A stretch of 8,538 bases of DNA from Oscillospiraceae bacterium (GTDB lineage Bacteria; Bacillota; Clostridia; Oscillospirales; Oscillospiraceae), in assembly GCA_020025395.1 (NCBI GenBank), contig JAHHSE010000062.1, forward strand, positions 1 through 8,538, given 5' to 3'. This document shows, piece by piece, positions 1 through 7,651 of the stretch (positions are counted from its first letter, which is position 1; each line of letters begins with the position of its first letter). Below the pieces are notes generated by a model. The model searched no databases. It was not told the DNA's origin and worked only from the letters and a program-made list of their open reading frames with translations. The position numbers were made by a program, and so were the translations under genes.

Positions 1-2
1 GT

Positions 3-1169
3 GGAATCATGAGCGGAACGATTTCAGAGTGCGGCAATACGGGGGCGGTAAGCAATCCCGGAGGGGGGGCTTCCGGACTGGCAGGCGGGAGTCAAAATAC
101 CCGTGCCGCAGCGATTCAAAATAGCTGGAACAGCGGGAAAATCACAGGGACGGATGTGGCCGCCGGCATCCTGGCCTCCTATGCCATGGAGGAAAAAAGC
201 AACTATGGCACCGAGGTACAGATCAGAGGCTGTAAAAATGAAGGAGATATCCTCTCCACCCGGGGCGCTGCCGGTGGGATTTTAGGCTCCCCGCAGCGTT
301 CCCCCAAGGCGTGTCTCAACCTGACCATTGAACATTGTCTCAACCGGGGAAAAATCAGTGGTGTGGATTATGTGGGAGGCATTGCCGGAATGCTGGATTC
401 CTATTATGCCCTGGGAGGAATGGGGGGAGACGGACGGGAGAAGGTGACCGTTACCCACAGTGTCAACGAGGGAGAAATCAGGGCCAGCGGAGACTATGCA
501 GGCGGCGTGGTGGGTGCCAATACCATGTACGGAAATTTGGATCTGAGCCATGTGAGGAGCAGCGGCGATGTGTCCGGGGGGAATTATGTGGGGGGCATTG
601 CGGGCTATGTGGATCACAGCCATTATGACAATGTGGCTTTCGATGTCAAAAGCAGCGGCAGCATCACGGCTTCGGGCAGCTATGCGGGCGGTCTTATGGG
701 CTATGGCGCGGTCAGCAATGGACATTGGAGCGGAAATCGCATTACCGTGGGGGAGCGGTCCCGATTTGTGAATGAACTAGTGGGAGACATTCATTCTCTT
801 GTCATAGACAGCAGCTATGAATACGCCAGGCCCGCTGATCGGCCCCAAATTCCGGAGACCGCACAGCCGGGGAAAATCCACTGGGAAGAAGGGACTGAAA
901 ACAGACCGGAAGAACAAGAACCGCCCGCCATTCCACACACGGAACAGGAAGAGCCAAAAATAGAGCCGGACAGGAGAACAGAGCCGGATGCCGGGGAGGA
1001 GCTCCGAGAGGAGCCTCCGAAAAAGGAAAGGGAGCATACGGTATTCGAGGTGGTAAAGGAGGCTGTTCAGGAGAATCCCTCCGCCTTCCTGCTCATTGCC
1101 GCCCTGTTCTTTGGCATTCTGCTCTTTGGCGCGTGGCATCGGTATCGAAGCAATCGAGCATCCAAATAA
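3..1169 (+). CDS. GLUG-like repeat surface protein with C-terminal membrane anchor (5' end outside window)
   Basis: The reading frame is open to the left edge. The residues before the first ATG (position 9) read G-I and complete a repeat motif, and no ribosome binding site precedes that ATG, so the real start lies upstream. Numbering from that Met, seven degenerate repeats run from about residue 5 to 233. Each pairs a strand like NxGxIxG with a glycine-rich turn like YVGGIAGY (for example 121-128 and 193-200). This resembles GLUG/beta-helix repeats of secreted clostridial proteins. A Glu/Pro/Arg-rich, probably unfolded stalk covers about 285-345. A hydrophobic segment (about 357-376) and a short basic tail (HRYRSNRASK) end the protein. 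No LPXTG sorting motif is visible, so it is probably anchored in the membrane with repeats outside. Binding partner is unknown; adhesion is only a guess. It converges with the opp operon. Confidence 0.8.
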   Translation, partial: GIMSGTISECGNTGAVSNPGGGASGLAGGSQNTRAAAIQNSWNSGKITGTDVAAGILASYAMEEKSNYGTEVQIRGCKNEGDILSTRGAAGGILGSPQRSPKACLNLTIEHCLNRGKISGVDYVGGIAGMLDSYYALGGMGGDGREKVTVTHSVNEGEIRASGDYAGGVVGANTMYGNLDLSHVRSSGDVSGGNYVGGIAGYVDHSHYDNVAFDVKSSGSITASGSYAGGLMGYGAVSNGHWSGNRITVGERSRFVNELVGDIHSLVIDSSYEYARPADRPQIPETAQPGKIHWEEGTENRPEEQEPPAIPHTEQEEPKIEPDRRTEPDAGEELREEPPKKEREHTVFEVVKEAVQENPSAFLLIAALFFGILLFGAWHRYRSNRASK

Positions 1170-1274
1170 AGCCTGGGAATCAGGGGGGCGGAAAGAGGGG
1201 GCAAGGCCTGTCTGGAGCGTTCCCGCTCTCTCACGGAAAATCCGCTTTCTTTGGGAGGGGGTTCGACAATTTGA

Positions 1275-1313
1275 GCAGAGAGGGCGTGCCGCATGGCGGC
1301 ACGCCCTCTCTGC
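1275..1313. terminator. Strong hairpin terminator between the convergent genes
   Basis: A perfect 18-bp inverted repeat (1275-1292 pairing with 1296-1313) encloses the 3-base loop ATG. On the plus strand it is followed by the T-rich stretch TATTTCT, a weak U-tract that suits the upstream surface-protein gene. On the minus strand the stem begins at the last base of the isomerase stop codon TAG (1315-1313), and the bases after it are not U-rich. It probably serves both convergent transcripts, or at least blocks read-through between them. The stem is seen directly; two-way activity is inferred. Confidence 0.8.
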
Positions 1314-1804
1314 TATTTCTCTGTGATGGTGATGGCGGTTATGATAGGCATTGTCAGGGGGAGGTTCCAGGTTTCAGGGCCGGAGGTGGGCAGGGAGGCA
1401 ATGGCATCCAGCACCTCAAAGCCGGAGATCATCCGGCCGAAGGCGGCGTAACGGCCATCCAGCTTGTGGGCATCCTGATGGACCACGAAAAACTGGGTTC
1501 CGGCCGTATCATAGCCGTCATCTCTCGCCATGGAGAGGGTCCCCCGGATATGGGGCAGGGGATTTTCGATTCCGTTGACGGCGAACTCTCCTTTGATGTG
1601 CCAGTCACTGTCTGTCATAATGTCGTTTGTGGGAGAGCCTGCCTGGATTACATAATCCCTTACGATTCGGCACCAGGCCAAACCGTTGTAAAACCCGCTG
1701 CGGACGGTATCCACAAAGTTCTTCACCGTGATGGGGGCGTACCGGGGAAAAAGCTCAAAGACCATCTCCCCAAAGTCCTGAGTGGCAATGGTGCATATGA
1801 TCAT
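1313..1804 (-). CDS. Cyclophilin-type peptidyl-prolyl cis-trans isomerase, last gene of the opp operon
   Basis: This 163-residue single-domain cyclophilin should catalyse cis-trans isomerisation of X-Pro bonds. No signal peptide is visible, so it is probably cytoplasmic. Family blocks are clear: KNFVDTVRSGFYNG (28-41), RIVRDYVIQAGSP (46-58), GTLSMA (88-93), GTQFFVV (102-108) and LDGRYAAFGR (115-124). By alignment to human CypA, the catalytic Arg55 is R46 and Gln63 is Q54. Ala101, Gln111, Phe113 and Leu122 are A93, Q104, F106 and L115. Phe60 is Y51, Trp121 is K114 and His126 is Y119. Activity is therefore likely, but the proline pocket is altered and cyclosporin sensitivity doubtful, since Trp121 governs it. 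The start lies 4 bases after the oppA stop with no convincing ribosome binding site, suggesting translational coupling to oppA. Ppi family identity is firm; its substrate is unknown. Confidence 0.93.
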   Translation of the reverse strand: MIICTIATQDFGEMVFELFPRYAPITVKNFVDTVRSGFYNGLAWCRIVRDYVIQAGSPTNDIMTDSDWHIKGEFAVNGIENPLPHIRGTLSMARDDGYDTAGTQFFVVHQDAHKLDGRYAAFGRMISGFEVLDAIASLPTSGPETWNLPLTMPIITAITITEK

Positions 1805-1808
1805 GGGC

Positions 1809-3485
1809 TTAGTGGGGCAGAACTTCGGCGTTCTTAAAATAGATGGAGGAGGAAGAGGTCATATAGACCCCCTGCACATAGTCTTTCAGCAGGAAGTTGT
1901 TGGATTTGTAGTACAGAGGAAGCACAGGATATTCGGAAGAGACCAGCTCATCGGCCTGCCCAACCAGCTCCGCAAACTTTACGGGGTCCCTCTCCTGTCT
2001 GGCCTGATCCACCAGGGCATCGTATGCGGGGTTGGAGTAAAAGGAAATGTTGGTGGTATCCCCCGTGTACAGCAGGGGCAGGAAGCTCATGGGGTTTACA
2101 TAGTCGGCGCTCCAGCCCATGGCGGCCACTTCATAATTGCCGCTCTGTACACTGTCATAGAAGACGGCCCAATCAGCGGAGCTGACCTCAACCTGAATTC
2201 CCAGATTGGTCTCCAGCATCTCCTTGATGGCTTCGGCCAGCTTCTTCACATTGTCGTCCGAGTAGAAGGAGAGCTGGACCGTGGGGAAGCCCTCGCCGTT
2301 GGGATAACCGGCCCTGGCCAGAGCGTCCTTGGCGGCGGCCGGGTCGGCCTTGCCGGAGAGCCCGAAGTCAGAGCGGCCTTCAGTGATGTCCTTGCCGTTT
2401 TGGACATAGCCGGGGGCGTAGAAGCTGAAGGCGGGGACCCCGTCGATCTGAGCCACATTGCTGATCAGGGATTCCCGGTCAATGGCCAGATTCAGGGCCT
2501 TTCTGACCAGAGGATCGTTGTAGGGCGCTTTGCCGCAGTTAAAGAGATAGTAGACCGTTCCATAGCTGGGATAGGTTTGGATGCCGGCGTTTTCCGCCTT
2601 CAGACGGGCAAAGTCACTGGAGGGAATGTTGCGCACTCCGTCCACCTCCCCGTTTTCATAGGCGGTCAGAGCGGTGGAGACATCCAGAATGTAACGGAAG
2701 GTCAGCTTTTCCAGAGTGACATTCTCGGCGTCCCAGTAATGCTCGTTCTTCACAAGGACATAGCGCTCGCTGGGCCTGATCTCAGCTACTTTGAAGGGTC
2801 CGTTGCCCACATAGGTGTCGGCGGCGGTGGTCCAGGCATCTCCGTTGGCCTCGACCACGGCCTTCTGGACCGGGAAGTAGACCCACATACCCACCACATC
2901 CACGAAGTAGGGGCAGGGATTGGCCAGAGTGAATTCCAGGGTTCTGTCATCCAGGGCCTTGACACCCACCTCTTCGGCTGATACCTCCCCGCGATTGTAT
3001 GCGGCGCCGTTGAGCAGATAGTCGGAAACCATGTTGACATACTGGCCGCCGGTTTTGGGATCCAGCACACGGAGGATGGAGTAGACATAGTCGCTGGCGG
3101 TCAGGGGGGTGCCGTCACTCCAGGCCAGCCCTTCTCTCAGGTGGAAGGTATAGACGGTGAGATCCTCGTTGGCTGTCCAGCGCTCGGCGTTGCCGGGGAC
3201 GATTTCACCGGCATTGTTATAGGTCACAAGACCCTCAAAGCAGTTAATCAGGAAGGGAACCGCGAAAGAGTTGCTGGTGATGCCGGGGTCGATGGTGTCC
3301 GGCTCATTGCACAGGACAAAGGTCATTTCCTGTGCGGCATCGCCGTCGGGAGCGGGCTGTCGGCTCTCCTGAGGGCCGTTGGACGGCTTCAGGTCGTCGA
3401 TGGAGGTTCCCCCTTGGTCCTGTCCGCAGCCGCTGAAGGCGGCCAGGCTCAGGGCAAGAAGCAGGCTGATTGTTTTCTTTTTCAT
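1809..3485 (-). CDS. oppA: Oligopeptide-binding lipoprotein of the ABC importer (SBP_bac_5 family)
   Basis: OppA captures peptides outside the membrane and delivers them to the OppBC channel. The chosen start at 3485 gives 558 residues beginning MKKK, a hydrophobic h-region (6-17) and a lipobox-like FSGC with the lipidated Cys at 20, followed by a Gly/Ser/Pro-rich linker. An AAGGAG site nine bases upstream supports this start; an earlier in-frame ATG at 3536 would bury the signal peptide behind 17 polar residues. The SBP_bac_5 signature is recognisable around residues 100-135 (AERWT, then FHLREGLAWSDGTPLTASDY). GNGPFK, KNEHYWD and the late stretch GWSADYVNPMSFLPLL match the OppA branch rather than a nickel or sugar binder. 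It follows oppF after 89 bases and precedes the isomerase by four. Peptide length preference cannot be read from sequence. Confidence 0.93.
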   Translation of the reverse strand: MKKKTISLLLALSLAAFSGCGQDQGGTSIDDLKPSNGPQESRQPAPDGDAAQEMTFVLCNEPDTIDPGITSNSFAVPFLINCFEGLVTYNNAGEIVPGNAERWTANEDLTVYTFHLREGLAWSDGTPLTASDYVYSILRVLDPKTGGQYVNMVSDYLLNGAAYNRGEVSAEEVGVKALDDRTLEFTLANPCPYFVDVVGMWVYFPVQKAVVEANGDAWTTAADTYVGNGPFKVAEIRPSERYVLVKNEHYWDAENVTLEKLTFRYILDVSTALTAYENGEVDGVRNIPSSDFARLKAENAGIQTYPSYGTVYYLFNCGKAPYNDPLVRKALNLAIDRESLISNVAQIDGVPAFSFYAPGYVQNGKDITEGRSDFGLSGKADPAAAKDALARAGYPNGEGFPTVQLSFYSDDNVKKLAEAIKEMLETNLGIQVEVSSADWAVFYDSVQSGNYEVAAMGWSADYVNPMSFLPLLYTGDTTNISFYSNPAYDALVDQARQERDPVKFAELVGQADELVSSEYPVLPLYYKSNNFLLKDYVQGVYMTSSSSIYFKNAEVLPH

Positions 3486-3494
3486 GACCAGGCA

Positions 3495-3500
3495 CTCCTT
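3495..3500 (-). promoter_or_regulatory. Ribosome binding site fixing the oppA start
   Basis: On the minus strand AAGGAG lies nine bases before the ATG at 3485. It follows an A-rich stretch (ATTAAAAAAGGAG) that should be unstructured and favour efficient translation, as suits a binding protein needed in excess over the permease. The 89-base gap (3486-3574) between oppF and oppA is the only sizeable gap inside the operon. I see neither a convincing internal promoter nor a stable hairpin in it. Confidence 0.75.
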
Positions 3501-3574
3501 TTTTAATTTGTGTTGACCGGGGCAAAAGGGTTTCATCTGTTTCAGACATCGGATGGGATGTGGGAAATCCGCAT

Positions 3575-4534
3575 TTAATAGAGATGACAGGCGACCATAT
3601 GTCCCCCGCCCACCTCCTTCCGCTCAGGCTCCCGCTGGGCGCATTCCGGCTTGGCGTAGGGGCAGCGGGTGTGAAAGCGGCAGCCGGAGGGAGGATGGAT
3701 GGGGCTGGGGATATCTCCCTCAATGCCGCTCTTTTCCTTGCGCCTCGCCAGCTTGGGATCGGCGGCGGGAATGCTGCCCAAAAGCCCTCTGGTGTATGGA
3801 TGGAGGGGGTTTTTGTAGATCTCATCGGCCTCGGACATCTCCACCAGATGGCCCAGATACATGACGCCCACATGGTCAGAGACATAACGCACCATGGAGA
3901 GATCATGGGCGATGAAGAGATAGGACAGGTTTTTCTCCTCCTGAAAATCCTTCAGCAGGTTGATGACCTGGGCCTGAATGGACACATCCAGGGCGGAGAT
4001 GGGCTCGTCGCAGATTACCAGCTCCGGATGAAGCACCAGAGCTCTGGCGATGCCCACCCGCTGGCGCTGACCGCCGGAAAACTCATGGGCGTAGCGGTTG
4101 GCGTGCTCCTTGGTGAGGCCCACCCGGTCCAGAATGGGGTAGACGATCTCGTTGGCCTCCGCTCTGTTTTTGACGACGCCGTGGGCCAGAAGCGGCTCCG
4201 CAATGATATCCCGAACAGTCATTCTGGCGTTGAGGGAGGCGTAGGGGTCCTGGAAGATCATCTGCATCTTCTTCCGATAGGGCTTGAGCTGCTTCTGCTT
4301 CATCGCGGTGATATCCGTCCCGTCCAGCAGGATGGACCCGTCGGTGGGGTCATACATTCGGATAATGGTACGGGCGCAGGTGGATTTCCCGCAGCCCGAT
4401 TCCCCCACCAGACCCAGGGTGGTCCCCCGCTTCAGAGAGAAGCTGACCCCGTCCACGGCGTGGACAATCTGATCCCGGCCCGCCTTAAAATGTTTGGTAA
4501 GGTTTCTGACCTCCAGTATATTCTCACTGCTCAT
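3575..4534 (-). CDS. oppF: Oligopeptide ABC transporter ATP-binding protein OppF
   Basis: This is one of two nucleotide-binding subunits that drive peptide import on the cytoplasmic face. In 319 residues it shows Walker A GESGCGKS (44-51), the Q-loop FQDPYASLN (from 94), the ABC signature FSGGQRQR (152-159), Walker B LVICDEP (172-178), a D-loop SALD and the switch His at 210. All catalytic residues are intact. The C-terminal oligopeptide-transporter extension carries NPLHPYTRGLL (about 242-252) and four cysteines (C285, C291, C298, C316), a pattern linked to an iron-sulfur cluster in some Opp/Dpp ATPases. A GGGGAG site (4541-4546) sits six bases before the ATG, inside the end of oppD, and the start is three bases past the oppD stop. 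The symbol rests on gene order and on the Opp-like partner OppB; DppF is the close alternative. Confidence 0.93.
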   Translation of the reverse strand: MSSENILEVRNLTKHFKAGRDQIVHAVDGVSFSLKRGTTLGLVGESGCGKSTCARTIIRMYDPTDGSILLDGTDITAMKQKQLKPYRKKMQMIFQDPYASLNARMTVRDIIAEPLLAHGVVKNRAEANEIVYPILDRVGLTKEHANRYAHEFSGGQRQRVGIARALVLHPELVICDEPISALDVSIQAQVINLLKDFQEEKNLSYLFIAHDLSMVRYVSDHVGVMYLGHLVEMSEADEIYKNPLHPYTRGLLGSIPAADPKLARRKEKSGIEGDIPSPIHPPSGCRFHTRCPYAKPECAQREPERKEVGGGHMVACHLY

Positions 4535-4537
4535 AGC

Positions 4538-5551
4538 TTACTCCCCATTTCGAAACGGATTGTGTGCATCGGCCGGTGCGTCCTCATATTGAAGGAAGCA
4601 TCTGCTCAGATGCCCCTCTCCCAGCGCCGCCAGGTCAGGGCATTCCTGAGCGCAGATTTTGCGGGCGTAGGGACAGCGGGGGGCGAAGGGACATCCCTTG
4701 GGAGGATTGGTCATATCGGGAGGGGAGCCGGGGATGGGCCGGAGGCGGACACGCTTATCCTGCTCCAGATCCGGCATGGAGGCCAGCAGACCCATGGTGT
4801 AGGGGTGGCCGGGATGCTCGAAGATCTCGTCGATGGAGGCCTGCTCCATCACCAGACCGCCGTACATGACAAGGACATGGCTGCACAGCTCTGCCACCAC
4901 ACCCAGGTCGTGGGTGATAAACAGGATGCTGGTGCCGGACTGCTCCTGCAATTCCCGCAGCTGCCGGAGGATCTGATTCTGAATGGTCACGTCCAGCGCC
5001 GTTGTAGGCTCGTCGGCGATGAGCAGATCGGGCTTGTTGGCCAGGGCCATGGCGATCATCACCCGCTGACGCATCCCACCGGAAAACGCATGGGGAAAGC
5101 TGTGAAATCGCTTTTCCGGCTCCGGGATTCGAACCCTTCGGAACAGCTCCAGGACCTCCTGCCTCACCGCCTCCCTGCCCGTGTCCGGGTGGTGCTGGAG
5201 GATGACCTCTGCCACCTGTTTGCCCACAGGGACCAGAGGGTTGAGGGAGGACATGGGGTCCTGAAAGATCATGGAGATCTTTTCCCCTCGAATCTCCCGC
5301 ATCTCCTTCTTGGAGGTCGTTACCAGATTCTTTCCATGAAACTCGATGGAGCCCTCTTTGATTCGGGCGGTGTCGGGAAGCAGACGGAGGATGGACATGG
5401 AGGTGACGCTCTTTCCGCTGCCGGATTCTCCCACAATTCCCAGGATATCGCCCCGGTTTACGGTGAAGCTCACACCCCGGACCGCCTGAACCTCCCCGCT
5501 GCTGGTCAGAAAAGAGGTTTTTAAATTGTCAATTTTTAAAATCGGTTCCAT
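4538..5551 (-). CDS. oppD: Oligopeptide ABC transporter ATP-binding protein OppD
   Basis: This is the second ATPase subunit, expected to pair with OppF beneath the OppBC channel. Its 337 residues equal the usual OppD length. Walker A is GESGSGKS (41-48), the Q-loop FQDPMSSLNP starts at 96, the signature is FSGGMRQR (156-163), Walker B is LLIADEP (176-182), followed by TTALD, and the switch His is 214. The C-terminal extension has HPGHPYTMGLL and cysteines C287, C293, C300 and C318 in GCPFAPRCPYARKIC and its downstream Cys, the likely iron-sulfur ligands; C304 is an extra cysteine. The start is supported by a near-ideal TAGGAGG (5560-5566) eight bases upstream, whose TAG is also the stop codon of oppC, so oppC translation probably aids oppD initiation. 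DppD is the alternative name. Confidence 0.93.
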   Translation of the reverse strand: MEPILKIDNLKTSFLTSSGEVQAVRGVSFTVNRGDILGIVGESGSGKSVTSMSILRLLPDTARIKEGSIEFHGKNLVTTSKKEMREIRGEKISMIFQDPMSSLNPLVPVGKQVAEVILQHHPDTGREAVRQEVLELFRRVRIPEPEKRFHSFPHAFSGGMRQRVMIAMALANKPDLLIADEPTTALDVTIQNQILRQLRELQEQSGTSILFITHDLGVVAELCSHVLVMYGGLVMEQASIDEIFEHPGHPYTMGLLASMPDLEQDKRVRLRPIPGSPPDMTNPPKGCPFAPRCPYARKICAQECPDLAALGEGHLSRCFLQYEDAPADAHNPFRNGE

Positions 5552-5563
5552 TTTGCCGGCCTC

Positions 5564-6718
5564 CTACTTTTTCAGCTTGGGATCCAGAGCGTCCCGCAGG
5601 CCGTCCCCCACAAAGTTGAAGGCGAACATGATGAGACAGATCACCAGGGCGGGAATCAGCAGCTGATGGGGGCAGGATCTCAGATTTTCTGTGGCATCAT
5701 TGCACATGGTGCCCAGACTGGCCAGCGGAGGCTGAAGACCGATGCCCAAAAAGCCAAGGAAGGCCTCCATGAAGATGGCGGAGGGGATCAGCATGGTTAC
5801 GGTGACCAGAATGGAGGCCATGGCGTTGGGGATCAGGTGGGTTTTGAGGATCGTCCCGGCGGAGGAGCCGATGGTCCTGGCCGCCAGGACAAACTCCTGG
5901 GACTTAAGGCTCAGCACCTGCCCCCGGACCACACGGGCCATATCCACCCAGTAGACGGTGCCCAACGCCGCGATGATGCTTTGGAGACCGGAGCCCAGCA
6001 GCACCATAATGAGTATGACATACAGGGTGAGGGGGATGGTACTGATAATGTCCACGATCCGCATCATCACACCATCCACCGTCCCCCCGGCATAGCCGGA
6101 GATCCCGCCGAAAAGAATGCCGATGACCATATTGACCAGCACGGCGATCAGGGCCACCAGAAGGGAGACACGGGTGCCGTACATGAGCCGGGTGAGAATG
6201 TCACGGCCCAGACTGTCCGTGCCGAAGGCATAGGAGCGGTTCCATACCATGCGGGAGGAGAAGATCATCCGGCTTTCCGGATCGGCCATTACATAGGGCT
6301 TGGCGCCGTAATACAGGCCCACCTCCCTGCCGTTGCAGTCGAAGATGGACATGGAGGAGCCGCTCTCCTCCCGGAGTTTTTTGAGCTGGGTGCCCAGGGT
6401 GCCGTCCTCGTTGACCCGGAGGACCTTGAGGGACTGGGTGATGTACAGATAGCCGGTGCCGTCCGGGGCGTCAAAGACCTTCATCAGGGGAGGGATGTTG
6501 ACCACATCCAGATTTTGATCCTTATAGCTGTACGGACTGAAGAAGGGACCCGCCAGGGCAAACAGCACCAGCAGGACAAGAATCCCAAAGCCTGCGAGGG
6601 CGGTGGGCTTATGTCGAAACCGAAACCAGACATCTCCGGCAAAGGTACGGTTTTTTGCCCAGATCTTTTCCCGGTCTTCGTTGGAAGACTCTAACAGTTC
6701 CCATTTGTTCTCCATCAT
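5564..6718 (-). CDS. oppC: Oligopeptide ABC transporter permease OppC with a large extracytoplasmic insert
   Basis: OppC forms half of the membrane channel. At 384 residues it is about 80 longer than the roughly 300 usual for the family. A polar cytoplasmic N-terminus leads to TM1 (about 38-60). The expected motif FGTDSLGRD appears only at 165-173, so about 78-164 is extra sequence outside the membrane, rich in Gly, Asp and Tyr (DAPDGTGYLYI, FDCNGREVGLYYG). The remaining membrane segments are about 186-207, 222-242, 246-257, 302-322 and 353-373. The coupling (EAA) loop that contacts the ATPases is around 275-300 (EFVLAARTIGSS). The end, FNFVGDGLRDALDPK, is classic OppC/DppC. Two ATGs are adjacent; the second (6715) is spaced eight bases from a weak GGTGAG site, so it may be the true start. 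The gene begins six bases after oppB. Confidence 0.93.
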   Translation of the reverse strand: MMENKWELLESSNEDREKIWAKNRTFAGDVWFRFRHKPTALAGFGILVLLVLFALAGPFFSPYSYKDQNLDVVNIPPLMKVFDAPDGTGYLYITQSLKVLRVNEDGTLGTQLKKLREESGSSMSIFDCNGREVGLYYGAKPYVMADPESRMIFSSRMVWNRSYAFGTDSLGRDILTRLMYGTRVSLLVALIAVLVNMVIGILFGGISGYAGGTVDGVMMRIVDIISTIPLTLYVILIMVLLGSGLQSIIAALGTVYWVDMARVVRGQVLSLKSQEFVLAARTIGSSAGTILKTHLIPNAMASILVTVTMLIPSAIFMEAFLGFLGIGLQPPLASLGTMCNDATENLRSCPHQLLIPALVICLIMFAFNFVGDGLRDALDPKLKK

Positions 6719-6724
6719 TGCCGC

Positions 6725-7651
6725 TCACCGCCGTTCGTCGTATTTGATTCTGGGGTCGATCAGACAGTAGAAGAGATCCACAAGAAAGACCATCGAAAGA
6801 AGGAAGGTGGCATAAAAGATGGTCACCCCCATGATGGTGGTATAGTCCCGCATGGACACGCTGTTCACAAATCGGATCCCCAGGCCGGAGATGGCGAAGA
6901 TCTTCTCCACCACAAAGCTTCCGGTCAGCAGATTGGCCACCGTTGGGCCGAGAACCGTGATGACGGGGATCAGGGCATTTCGGAGGGCGTGCTTTAGGAT
7001 GACCTTGTATTCCGGCAGCCCCTTGGCCCTGGCGGTGCGGATGTAATCCTGGCCCATGACCTCCAGCAGGCTGGAGCGCATCTGACGGGCGATGTAGCTG
7101 ATGGAGTAGCCCCCCAGGGTGACCACCGGGAGGATGTAGCCCGTCCAGCTGTCCAGGCCTGAGCTGGGCAGCACTCCCAGATGATAGGAGAAGAGGTAAA
7201 TGAAAACGGAGGCGATGACAAAGGAGGGAATGGTCACTCCGACGGTGGCCAGGGCCATCAGCCCCATGTCCTGCCATTTTCCGTTTTTTACCGCCGCCAC
7301 GATCCCCATGGGAATGGCCATGAGGATGACAAACAGGATGGTGATCCCTCCCAGCTTGGCGGAGACAGGGAAGCCGACGCGGATGAAATCATTGACGGTT
7401 TTTCCGGTATACTTGTAAGAGGGGCCGAAATCCCCGTGGAGCAGACCGTCCAGATAGCGGAAAAACTGCCGGGGCAGAGATTCATCCAGGTGGTATTTCT
7501 CATTGAGGGCCGCCTCTACCTCCGGACTCATATTCTTATCCCCCGTAAAGGGACCGCCGGGGACGGCGTGCATCATGAGAAAGGTCAGAAGAATAATCAT
7601 AAACAATGCGAGAATCATCATGCAAAGACGCTTCATGAAATATCGGACCAT
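6725..7651 (-). CDS. oppB: Oligopeptide ABC transporter permease OppB, first gene of the operon
   Basis: OppB is the other half of the peptide channel. Its 308 residues match the family length, and the N-terminal third closely follows what I recall of E. coli OppB: PGGPFTGDK (31-39), EKYHLDE (51-57), HGDFGPSYKY (72-81), then VNDF and FPVSAKLG (94-101). This is the best evidence that the system is Opp rather than Dpp. Membrane segments are near 8-27, 100-120, 131-158, 171-190, 228-248 and 273-295. The coupling loop that docks on the ATPase includes YIRTARAKGLPEYKVILKHA (203-222). The end VDLFYCLIDPRIKY is typical. AGGAGG (7661-7666) lies nine bases before the ATG, confirming the start. The gene lies about 78 bases downstream of the predicted transcription start of the strong promoter at 7736-7764. 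Confidence 0.95.
   Translation of the reverse strand: MVRYFMKRLCMMILALFMIILLTFLMMHAVPGGPFTGDKNMSPEVEAALNEKYHLDESLPRQFFRYLDGLLHGDFGPSYKYTGKTVNDFIRVGFPVSAKLGGITILFVILMAIPMGIVAAVKNGKWQDMGLMALATVGVTIPSFVIASVFIYLFSYHLGVLPSSGLDSWTGYILPVVTLGGYSISYIARQMRSSLLEVMGQDYIRTARAKGLPEYKVILKHALRNALIPVITVLGPTVANLLTGSFVVEKIFAISGLGIRFVNSVSMRDYTTIMGVTIFYATFLLSMVFLVDLFYCLIDPRIKYDERR

Noticed and set aside
1782..2981. 399-codon plus-strand frame antisense to oppA
   Set aside because: It mirrors a well-supported binding-protein gene; its Gly/Val/His-rich translation is typical of an antisense shadow.
3486..3536. Longer oppA version starting at the ATG at 3536
   Set aside because: It would put 17 polar residues ahead of the lipoprotein signal and ignore the well-placed AAGGAG before the ATG at 3485.
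5125..5137. 13-base match to the tRNA T-arm (GGATTCGAACCCT) inside oppD, as a possible attachment site or tRNA fragment
   Set aside because: It encodes part of an intact OppD (RRVRIPEP), has no surrounding tRNA structure, and a 13-base match to a conserved T-loop motif is not significant.
3560..5524. 654-codon open frame on the plus strand antisense to oppD and oppF
   Set aside because: It lies exactly opposite two intact, motif-complete ATPase genes and has no ribosome binding site or family features. GC-rich codon use keeps the opposite frame open.
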